Origin: Lunularia cruciata
Lineage: Eukaryota; Streptophyta; Marchantiopsida; Lunulariales; Lunulariaceae
Length of the DNA: 64,000 bases
Direction of reading: 5' to 3'
NCBI GenBank assembly: GCA_948567375.1
Contig: OX419758.1
Location: 60,579,001 to 60,643,000 of the forward strand
The position numbers and the translations under genes are program-made. How positions within the stretch are numbered: the stretch's first letter is position 1; every line of letters starts with the position of its first letter. The notes beneath the pieces are model-generated. The model worked only from the letters and a program-made list of their open reading frames with translations, was not told the DNA's origin and made no database searches. Positions 1 through 7,875 of the stretch are shown here, piece after piece.

Positions 1-787
1 TCTTGTCAATATCTATAACTGTGGCTGCCAGAATAATAAACTTCGACGTAAACAATTGCAATCCTTTAGGTTATCGCAGCACTGTCCACATACAAAGAAC
101 TTGAGATACAGGCAGCGTTTGATATTGTTCACATATCTGAATGTGCACTGTTAGAGGTGTCAAATATAGGATGTCAATATAGAAAACCTACGAAGTTGCA
201 CGCAGTGCAAAGCTACAATCTTCAGAAGGGCCAGAGACAACACTGTGGACGAAAAAGGTGAAGCATTTCTCATCTGATCAACTTGGTCACGGGTAGTAGT
301 ATATTGCAAGACAGAACTTGAGCCTTGATCACAAAACAAGCTTCTGTCATTCAGACCTCTGAGAGGTAGCAGTCGCTATCCCCCCAGAAGCGTTTCGTTA
401 CGGCATCCAGAATAAAAATTTGAACATACATACATACCGCTGGAACTCAATGACGGAAACTCCAGCTGCCCTAGCTCATCTAGTTTGCCAAATACCGTAG
501 TCCAAGTATGCATTGCTCATATTTGTGGCAACTGTTATGGTTTGTGCCACATGTGAAACCATCAAAACTCTGTGTGTAGACGTACTTATCTTAATTTGAT
601 GTGTAATGTGTAATGTGATATCTAAATAGGGAAAGCTTTAATAAAAATTCAAAACGTGCCGTCTCTTAACTGGAATAAAGATCACTACAACCTACAAATG
701 AACAGGGTGGAAAGAGAATGATACACGAGGACTTAGACCTCCGCAGAGCTCACACTGGAACCTGAAGGGCCCAGTCCTCACCTATCT
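1..787. other. 3' flank of the SDS22-like gene
   Basis: No reading frame of note is seen on either strand. The stretch has mixed, gene-like base composition and none of the repeat families found later in the window. Its right part should be the 3' untranslated region of the minus-strand gene. A possible poly(A) signal, ATTAAA read on the minus strand, lies at 637-642, about 145 bases past the stop codon. This is a weak call, because the hexamer is common by chance. Confidence 0.4.
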
Positions 788-1942
788 CTAATCAAAGAAT
801 TGGGAATCGATCTGCACCAATTTTGGAAGCATTTCCCGTAATCTCCTTACGTAGTCGGCGTTGTTCCTCGCACAGGGATTCCGCTCCAGGTAAATGACTG
901 TCAATGTCTCCTTGACACCTTCCAGAGCCGCTTCAATACCATCCAGCGAAGGAATAGAGTTTTCAGTCAGCCACAAATCTTCCAGTCTGCTCAAATTCTT
1001 GATGTCCTTAATGGCCTCGAGCTTATTCGATGAAAGGTCCAAAATGCGCAGCTTTGTGAGCGTAGAAAGCCCTTCCATCTCAGTGATATTGTTATGGCTC
1101 AAGTAAAGTTCCTCTAACAATACACACGCTTCAAATCCCAACATGGAGGTAAGGTGGTTGCTCTGAATGCTGATTCTAGTCAGACTTGGGAGCCCGCACA
1201 TACTTATGGCGCTGAGACGATTCCTACCCAACCAAAGCTCTTTCAACTGGGTCAGCTTTTGGATACCGTCCATTTTCCGGATTTTGTTAGACCCAAGTTC
1301 CAAAACTTGCAGCTCCTCCAGGTGATCTAGCTCCTCAATTTTCTGTATTGCGTTGCTAGATAAATAAAGCTGCTTCAGAGTGCAACTGGCTTTAGACAAA
1401 CCGATCATCGAGCCAATTTTATTGTAAGAAACATCTAGCACTGTCAGACTGGTGAATGCACTAACCACGGGTACTCTTGTCAGCCTGTTGTCTCGGAGCA
1501 CCAGCTCCTGCAGATCAAATACTGCCGGCCACTTGGTCAAAGCTTCCACTGCCGAGTCTTCGAACAGATTTTGCCTCAAGCTCAACTTTTTCAGCAGGGA
1601 CATTTGAGCTATCCTTTCATCAAGTTCAGTCAATCGGTTGGCAGTAAGATCAAGCTCAATCAAATTCTGTGGCAAGTCCACTTCCTTCAAAGTATTTAGC
1701 TGGGAGCTCGTAAGATCCAAAATACCATCCTCCTCTCCGTCCTCTGGCACAATACCATTCTCCATGGTCGGTGCTCCTTGAGAATTACTCGTAGTAGGGT
1801 TACTCGCTGTCGAGACGTTATCTCCACTGGCTGAAGGACTGGAGATATTTCCACTTATATCCTCGCTCGAAATTGTCGATGAAGGTAGGGCTTCAGATAA
1901 AACTGACGCCGATCTCTTTGGCTCTCCGGGGGAAACCACCAT
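788..1942 (-). CDS. SDS22: SDS22-like protein phosphatase 1 regulatory subunit (LRR protein)
   Basis: Nuclear regulatory subunit of protein phosphatase 1 (PPP1R7/SDS22 family); the family binds the PP1 catalytic subunit and affects its maturation and mitotic targeting. The 384-residue product has a Ser/Thr-rich, probably disordered N-terminus (about residues 1-70). About eleven 22-residue SDS22-type leucine-rich repeats follow (LxxLxLxxNxIxxIxxLxxL), for example LKELWLGRNRLSAI and LEELYLSHNNITEM. The C-terminal cap carries the family hallmark YLERNPC...NNADYVRRLREMLPKLVQIDS. Yeast and human members have about 340-360 residues, so only the N-terminal tail is long. I place the start at the ATG ending at 1942: its context is good (A at -3, G at +4). 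The frame can be extended three codons upstream only through TTG, and an in-frame TGA lies at 1961-1963. The frame is uninterrupted, so no coding intron is seen. Upstream telo-boxes suggest expression linked to cell growth. Confidence 0.92.
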   Translation of the reverse strand: MVVSPGEPKRSASVLSEALPSSTISSEDISGNISSPSASGDNVSTASNPTTSNSQGAPTMENGIVPEDGEEDGILDLTSSQLNTLKEVDLPQNLIELDLTANRLTELDERIAQMSLLKKLSLRQNLFEDSAVEALTKWPAVFDLQELVLRDNRLTRVPVVSAFTSLTVLDVSYNKIGSMIGLSKASCTLKQLYLSSNAIQKIEELDHLEELQVLELGSNKIRKMDGIQKLTQLKELWLGRNRLSAISMCGLPSLTRISIQSNHLTSMLGFEACVLLEELYLSHNNITEMEGLSTLTKLRILDLSSNKLEAIKDIKNLSRLEDLWLTENSIPSLDGIEAALEGVKETLTVIYLERNPCARNNADYVRRLREMLPKLVQIDSQFFD

Positions 1943-2300
1943 CGTAGACAATTCCCTCTGTCACCCGAGCTAACGAGGCCCTGATCGTTCTAATGGGCGA
2001 AATTCGGTGCTTCACAGTAGCTCAACGCTAATCATCCGCTTCCCTCGCAAACCCTAAACTCTAGCCACAGAATGCTGCCACGAGGTAGCAGACGAGGACA
2101 CTTGTCCTGCAGGTAAGAACTCCTTTGCTTCTTCGGTTTAATTCTTGTCCTCGTTCTTTCCTAAAGGTTCACCCGCTTGCAGACTATGACCAGTTCCCCG
2201 TACTCGATAGCAGCATGAATAGCTCAACCCTGTAGAAAACTGCAAAATATTGTACGTCCAAACGCTCCTTCTAAACCCTAAACATCTGAACGTTGAATTT
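1943..2300 (-). promoter_or_regulatory. Upstream region of SDS22-like gene with two telo-boxes
   Basis: Two AAACCCTAAA-type telo-boxes are visible: 2049-2058, and 2272-2283 where it reads TAAACCCTAAAC. Telo-boxes (AAACCCTA) are a known element of plant promoters and 5' leaders of genes for ribosome biogenesis and cell-cycle functions. The first lies 107 bases upstream of the ATG and could be in the 5' untranslated region. No convincing TATA box is seen for the minus-strand gene. The functional role here is inferred from the motif only. Confidence 0.5.
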
Positions 2301-2903
2301 CAGAAACTGGCTGTTGGGCCCTCCTGCGATTTTGAAATTAATCGCCAGTTTAGCTTACTTCAAATGCGGAGAGACCAATTTCGCTTCCAGAAAGCAGCTG
2401 CTAATAGTCCAATCACTGTTCTTAAAGATTATCTATTACAACGGAAACTGCAGTAATCGTCCGCCCGTGAAATCCAAGGTTTGATAGCGAGATTGGCAAA
2501 TCACGTCTGCACATTTTGAGTTTCAATCTCCTCGTCACAATTGTCTCTTCATGTCACTCATTCATGCACTTCTTGACACTCTCCGGCCAAATTCAACAGA
2601 ACATGCTTCGTTTCAGTACTCCTTCCGCTCTCCGAACTTCTGGAGAGTGGAAATGGGTAAAATAAGTCGATTTCCTGCTTCCAGACAAGAGCTGCAACGT
2701 GGATTCTGCCGTAATAAACGTTCTTTAAGACTGACACCAACCAGTTTTTATACTGTATAGGTAAGTTTATTCGTTCTCGACACAGAAATTGGCCTTTCTC
2801 ACACTTAAGCGAATCGGCGTTTCCCGAGCGTCCACGTGGATATTGATTAGCTCCATTCGCGAAGGATTTGGTTGTCGGCAATCCGCAAAGTTTTATATGA
2901 AAA
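2301..2903. other. Gene-flanking DNA, no supported gene
   Basis: Base composition resembles the genic left edge. A 107-codon minus-strand frame (2558-2881) and overlapping plus-strand frames show no recognisable domain. On the plus strand a good plant 5' splice-site match, TAG|GTAAGTTT, sits at 2758-2765; another, CAG|GTAAGAA, sits at 2110-2118. They could mark a divergent transcript, but no coding exon can be supported. Confidence 0.3.
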
Positions 2904-3731
2904 AAGGCGACCGCGTAGGAAAAATGAAGGATGGGAAGACCCCATCAAGCCGTACAAGGGAGAGACAAAAAAGGTAACATGGGGCTAAGCCCCAATAGAG
3001 TCTGTATGAGAAATCTGCCCTACCGCACCTAAGATATCCGAGCTATGCAAGTCGTACGGTCTACACACAACTGGAGCATCTGGAGCATCCGAAGAAACAT
3101 CACCTAATGTGATTGCTCTCCTATGGATTGCACCAGCCACTGCCCTCTGTAGAGCAATGGATACACGCTGTCTAAAGTAAGCTACAAAGTATGAGAGTGA
3201 GAGTGGTACCCCCTGCCGCCTAACATGATAAGCCCTCGCGCACTCCCTGACAAATGTGTCAAATGCCGTGTCCATCGCTCCATATAACTCCAAGGCTAGA
3301 GGAACAAAGAGGTGACCTCGCTGCATGCCCCTGTACTTGGAGACCTTGCGACCTGCTGCTGCACTCGCCGCCCATCCAGGGGGATGGGTAATCACTCCCT
3401 CCGAAACTGTATCTCGCGTAGGGTCCGTCACCACGACATCCGCTACTGTCACCTGATCATCTCGGACCAAGTATAAGTCTGCCCTGACACGTGTCGTCTG
3501 CAACGCATACGAACGCTCCCTCCAAGCCAAGTATCCACTCTCTCGTGCCATAGCAAACACTATGTCTCTAATGGCATCATGGGTAGCTATCCTCTGTCCT
3601 CCAAAAGGACACCGTGTCATGTGGACCGCCGCTGCATCTAGTGTAGAACCACACTCACAAGTGAGTAGTGAAGATGCAGATGGGTGGACCAAGTATATTA
3701 GTGAAAGAGAAGTGTACCACATAGAACACAA
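2904..3731 (-). mobile_element. 5'-truncated non-LTR retrotransposon with RLE domain (copy 1)
   Basis: Read on the minus strand, this is the 3' part of the element also present at 3733-7580: the last third of the protein, then a short 3' untranslated region. It ends in the same terminal sequence, with TCTTCCCATCCTTC followed by CCTACGCGGTCGCC and a run of T. The 5' side is truncated near 3695, as is usual for LINEs that stop reverse transcription early. The element lies head-to-head with the plus-strand copy that begins at about 3733. Confidence 0.8.
2985..3731 (-). pseudogene. C-terminal zinc motif and restriction-like endonuclease of a non-LTR retrotransposon (open fragment)
   Basis: An uninterrupted 248-codon frame; about the first 14 residues are read-in sequence upstream of the truncation point. 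C25-x-C27-x9-H37-x3-C41 forms the Cys-Cys-His-Cys motif that precedes the endonuclease in R2-like elements. It is followed by H51-D-A-I-R-D. The endonuclease core reads RADLYLVRDDQVTVADVVVTDP: D85 and D98 are candidate metal ligands, and K129 or K132 with Y133 may complete a PD-(D/E)xK-type site. The tail, up to the C-terminal DSIGA, matches the plus-strand copy closely. Reverse transcriptase is absent because of the truncation, so the fragment is not a functional element, yet no stop codon interrupts it. That makes it the best-preserved copy in the window. Confidence 0.75.
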
Positions 3732-3789
3732 GAAGGATGGGAAGACCCGTTCTATATTAGAAAGAGAGGGAGAGTGTGGAGACGTTCTA

Positions 3790-4308
3790 TATTAGAAAGA
3801 GAGTCGAGGGAGAGTGTGGAAACGGTAGAGGAAAGTGAGAGACGTGAGACAATTTTTATAATTTCTGAGGGATCTCTAGCATGTAGTATTTGAGTGAATA
3901 GTTTATTCTCTTTTTTTTCCAATTTTGGTTCCATTGTTACTTAGATTGAAGACTATGGAGAATAGAGTAGAAAGTTATGAAGATTTTTAGTTTTTAGGGT
4001 TTAGAGTGATCATTATACATTGAGAGTGATGCGTTGTGAATTTTCATTTTCAATCTCTTTGTTTTCATGATTAAGTTCTATGAAAATTTAGTTTTCATTT
4101 TCATTTTCAATCTCTTTGTTTTCATGATTAAGTTCTATGGAAATTTAGTTTTAAAATTTTGGAGATAGAAAATGAAAGTTATGAGAGTTTATAGATTTTA
4201 GGGTTTGGAGAGATTATTTTCTTATGTGAGTTGGGATGTGAGGGGTTGTGATTTTACAGATATGGTGAGATATGGAGAGGAGTAGCATATGTTATCATCA
4301 CTATTCTT
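3790..4308 (+). repeat. Element leader with 57-bp tandem repeat
   Basis: No gene. A 51-base block beginning TTTTCATTTTCAATCTC occurs at 4041-4091 and again at 4098-4148 with one mismatch, a period of 57 bases. A looser similarity links 3975-4020 with 4170-4215 (both contain GAAAGTTATGA and TTTTAGGGTTT), so the leader grew by local duplication. It lies between the proposed 5' end of the non-LTR element and its ORF and may contain its internal promoter, though no motif shows this. Confidence 0.55.
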
Positions 4309-7300
4309 GTGCTAGCCATGGCTACACTTTCCCATGTGGGGTCGCCTAGAGCGGGTCAAGATACACCATGCTCGGTGTGTCACCGACGCTTTACCTCGCA
4401 AGGGGTAAAGACCCATGTGGGAATTATACACAAGGATTATGATTGGACCACTTGGGATGTCCACGTGAGACAAGCGACCACATCGACAGTAGTGACACTC
4501 GAGATTACTCACGCTTCGTCTATACCTTTGTTGATCGTTCTAGGGATACCGATTGAGTTGTGGGAGTGGTTAGCTTCTCAAGCGGGTTGCATTTTGGGGT
4601 TATTTAAGACTAGTTTTCCATGTCCATGTATATTCCATAGGCTACCTCGCACACTCCATGATGAGGCTAGACATGCTTTTTGCCTACCACTGGATTGTTT
4701 GGCACGTGATCCCTTGGACGAGTTAGCATGGTTCCTATTCCTCCTACTCCCTTGATGGTGTCTTTGTTATGCTAGAGGGGGACGTGCGGGGCATAGAGAG
4801 GTGGCGGCAAGATTTCGTCAATTCCGAGTAGGGGATTGGGCAGCCCTTCAGGAGGAGTCTTTTAGGGCTACACGATTTAGGAGACAGGCATCACCATAGG
4901 ATACCACAAATTCCACTTGATTATGATGATGTAGGATATTGGGTTAGGTGGGAGAGTTTAGTAGAGCAGCACGAGCGCTACCCTTTGTCTGCAGCGAGTC
5001 CTACATCCTACGAGATAGTGAGACTATTCTTTCCCTATGCTCATTGCATCCAATAGAAGTAGAGGGACTACCACTAGAGGTCTTAGATTATCAGCTTGAG
5101 CAGCCTTTATGTCTTGATAGGTCGCTATTTGCACAAGCATTGTGCACTGCCCCTCGCCTTTCCTCATGAGGCTTGTCAGGGATTGTTTATGAGCACCTTA
5201 GAGATTGCTTCCAAGCAGATGACCCTTCTAGTGGTTTTTCTGAGTTGTTTCAGGTGGCTGCAGCAGTAGTGAGAGGAGACATTCCTATGTTTGTTAGTCA
5301 GGTGTTAGGTGCTAGTCTACTTCTCGCGATGGAGAAGGATACGAGAGGCATTAGACCGATTGCTATTGGAGAGATCTTTTTGCGTTTGGTCAGTCATATT
5401 ATTGTCCTTCAACATTGTTCTCACTTTTGACAGCACCTTAGTCCACATCAATTTGAAGTAGCTACACTTGGAGGATGTAAGGCTATATCTCTAGGCATTA
5501 GAGCACTCCTAGATATCCATCCAGAGTGGGTCGTCTTATAGGTGGATGTTGAGAATGCTTTTAATAGCATCTCACGTGCATCCATCTTTAGAGAGCTTAG
5601 GGAGGTTGGTGGATCCTTGGCGAGTCTCATTCGTTTTGTGTAGTCTTTTATGGCTCTCTTGCTTTCCTTTACTACCAGCATGGTGGTTCACAGGAGGGAG
5701 TCACCATCTTGGAGTCAGCTATTGGTACATGTCATGGAGATCCTTTGGGCGGGCCCTTATTTGCCATGGCTCACTTTAGAGCTCTCCTATCTACTACTTT
5801 GGCCATGACAGGTTGTGTATTTCTCTCTTTGGTAGATGATACACACATTGTAGGCCATGTAGATCAGATTAGGTAGGCCTTTGACTACTTGACTACCAAG
5901 CTACATCTAGTAGGCTTGAGAGTCAAGGTGTCAAAGTGTAGGGCATGGTCCCCTGTAGGTATCCCTCCTCACCTTGAGCTTTCAGAGGGGTGTATCACAT
6001 CCATAGATGGACTTTGTGTTCTTGGAGTGCTAGTAGGATCGGAGGATTTTATCACACGCTTCTTGGACGCTGCCCTTGCAGAGGATGTTCTCCATGTAGA
6101 TGACCTTCCATTACTAGGAGATCCGCATGTGGCATTTGGTATACTCTCTTCCAATATTGCTCGTCAACCATCCTACCTCATCCGTACAGTTCCTCCGTCA
6201 CCATCCTTCCTATCACGTCTGAGAGCATTTGATAGGAGGATTATGGGGAGTCTTTGGTGATATTATTGGACCACGGACCTTTGAGTGTGTGACAGGGGAT
6301 TTGGCATGTAGATAGATGGCTTTACCGATCTCATGTGGTGGGGTTAGCTTGCTCTCTATAGAAGAGATGGCACCTATAGTGTTTTTGGGTAGTTAGGCTC
6401 TCTCGGCACCCCTACTTTCCTCTCATTTTGTGGTTGCTGATAGGCTGGAGTTTTGGAGACTTATGTGACAGAGGTGGAGGGAGGAGCTTTTCTCTTTAGG
6501 TGTTATTGCGGCAGATGAGAGATAGTCTATCCCCACAAGCACGAGAGGGTTTTCCATCATTTGCTTCACTATCGTCAGATTGGACTAGAGGTTTACAGTC
6601 TTCCTTGATGGAGCTACAGTATGAGCATATGCTACATTCTCTCTTAGTTGACTTGTCTATTCCTCAGGCTACTAGAGCACATCTATGCTCTTGCTCCGGC
6701 AAGAGTGCAAGCTCGTGGGTCCTAGCTCAACCGTGCATTAGGGCTTTTCGACTCGCACCAGCTACTTTCTCTACAACTATGAGGTTTTGCTTAGGTTTGG
6801 TCCACCCATCTGAATCTTCACTACTCACTTGTGAGTGTAGTTCTACACTAGATGCAGCGGCGGTCCACATGACATGGTGTCCTTTTGGAGGACAGAGGAT
6901 AGCTTCCCATGATGCCATTAGAGACATAGTGTTTGTTATGGCACAAGAGAGTGGATACTTGGATTGGAGGGAGCGTTCGTATGCTTTGCAGACGACATAT
7001 GTCAAGGCAGACTTATACTTGGTCCAAGATGATTAGGTGACAGTTGCGGATATCGTGGTCACGGACCCTACACGAGATACAGTTTTGGAGGGAGTGATTA
7101 CCTATCCCCCTGGATGGGCGGCAAGTGCAGCAACAAGTCGCAAGGTCTCCAAATATAGGGGCATGCAATGAGGTCACCTCTTTGTTCCTCTAGCCTTGGA
7201 GTTATCTGGAGCAATGGACACAGTGTTTGACACATTTGTCAGGGAGTGCACGAGAGCTTATCATGTTAGGCGACAGGGGGTACCACTCTCACTCTCATAC

Positions 7301-7495
7301 TTTGTAGCATATTTTAGACACCGTGTGTCCATTGCTCTACAGAGGGCAGTGGCTGGTGCAATCCATAGGAGAGCAATCACATTATGTGATGTTTCTTCGG
7401 ATGCTCCAGTTGTGTGTAGACCATACAACTTGCATAGCTCGGATATCTCAGGTGTGGTAGGGCAGATTTCTCATACAGACTCTATTGGGGCTTAG
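4309..7495 (+). pseudogene. Non-LTR retrotransposon polyprotein (zinc finger, RT, RLE), broken
   Basis: N-terminal C2H2 finger: C21-x2-C24-x11-H36-x4-H41 in the frame from 4309. A decayed linker follows to about 4940. The RT starts near 4948 (GEFSRAARALPF). The thumb/finger motif DTRGIRPIAIGEIFLRL is near 5340-5390, VDVENAFNSISRASIF is near 5540, and the palm motif with V-D-D is at 5832-5840, where Phe/Ala is usual at the first place. The rest of the RT and the connection run 5889-6260 and 6500-6790. The Cys-Cys-His-Cys motif is near 6830-6890 and the endonuclease near 6990-7100. The conserved tail runs 7196-7495. Stops and frameshifts occur about every 150-450 bases, many TAG or TGA in place of Gln, Arg or Trp, so the copy is dead. 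The closest families by architecture are R2/R4/Utopia-like LINEs; the clade cannot be assigned by eye. Confidence 0.78.
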
Positions 7496-7535
7496 CTCCA
7501 TGTTACCCTTTTTGTCTCTCCCTTGTATGGCTTGA

Positions 7536-7634
7536 TGGGGTCTTCCCATCCTTCACTTTTCCTACGCGGTCGCCTTTTACTATTAGAAAGAGAAAGGCGA
7601 CCGCTTAGGAAAACCGAAGGATGGGAAGACCCCA
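7536..7634. repeat. 42-bp inverted repeat at the 3' end of the non-LTR element
   Basis: Arm 1 (7536-7577) is the 3' terminus of copy 2. Arm 2 (7593-7634) is its reverse complement at 39 of 42 positions, separated by 15 bases. The arms contain TCTTCCCATCCTTC and CCTACGCGGTCGCC. Arm 2 is also the left end of the small derivative at 7593-7797. Confidence 0.85.
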
Positions 7635-7797
7635 TTCTATATTAGTAGAGGTTTAGTTTCATTTTACCTATTTTATTTCACCTTTGTATAACTCAGATAT
7701 TATAGACGTCGTAGTGCAGATTTCTCATATAGACTCTATTGCGGCTTTGATGGGTCTTCCCATCCTCCGTGTTTTCTACACGATCGCCTTTTCACAC
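7593..7797 (+). mobile_element. MITE-like internally deleted derivative of the non-LTR element
   Basis: A unit of about 205 bases with the same two ends as the large element. On the left is AAAGGCGACCGC...GAAGGATGGGAAGACCCC followed by TTCTATATTAG. On the right is GGGTCTTCCCATCC...CGATCGCCTTTT. Just inside the right end is the 3'-terminal coding sequence (CAGATTTCTCATATAGACTCTATTG), so the unit joins the two termini and lacks the middle. It could move using enzymes of the parent element, but that is inference. It sits directly behind copy 2. Confidence 0.6.
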
Positions 7798-7875
7798 TTT
7801 TATTTCACCTTTGTGATTTCCATGGGATCTTTCCATTCTCCATGTTTTCTCAGCAATTTCATTTTTCTCTATTAG
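7798..7875 (+). repeat. Degenerate further copy of the derivative's right half
   Basis: TTTTATTTCACCTTTGT is repeated from 7669-7687. The following ATGGGATCTTTCCATTCTCC and CATGTTTTCTCAGCAATTTC match the right end of the preceding unit with many changes. This gives a short tandem series of decaying ends. Confidence 0.45.

Larger units (their letters stand above)
3733..7580 (+). mobile_element. Near full-length RLE-class non-LTR retrotransposon (copy 2)
   Basis: One plus-strand element: a leader of about 570 bases, a single decayed ORF (4309-7495), and a short 3' untranslated region ending in CCTACGCGGTCGCCTTTT. Protein order is C2H2 zinc finger, reverse transcriptase, Cys-Cys-His-Cys motif, restriction-like endonuclease, as in R2/R4-like LINEs. 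No apurinic-type (APE) endonuclease or poly(A) tail is seen, unlike the common plant L1 and RTE LINEs. The proposed 5' end at 3733 is placed by GAAGGATGGGAAGACCC, the inverted complement of the 3' end, followed by TTCTATATTAG, which recurs at 7635. No target-site duplication could be identified, so the boundaries are inferred. Confidence 0.72.

Noticed and set aside
4041-4148. Regular repeats suggesting a CRISPR-like array
   Set aside because: Only two units with a 6-base interval, in a plant LINE leader.
2904-7580. Head-to-head LINE copies as one insertion made by twin priming
   Set aside because: Both copies contain the same 3' end and the same coding part. Twin priming inverts a different, upstream part of one transcript.
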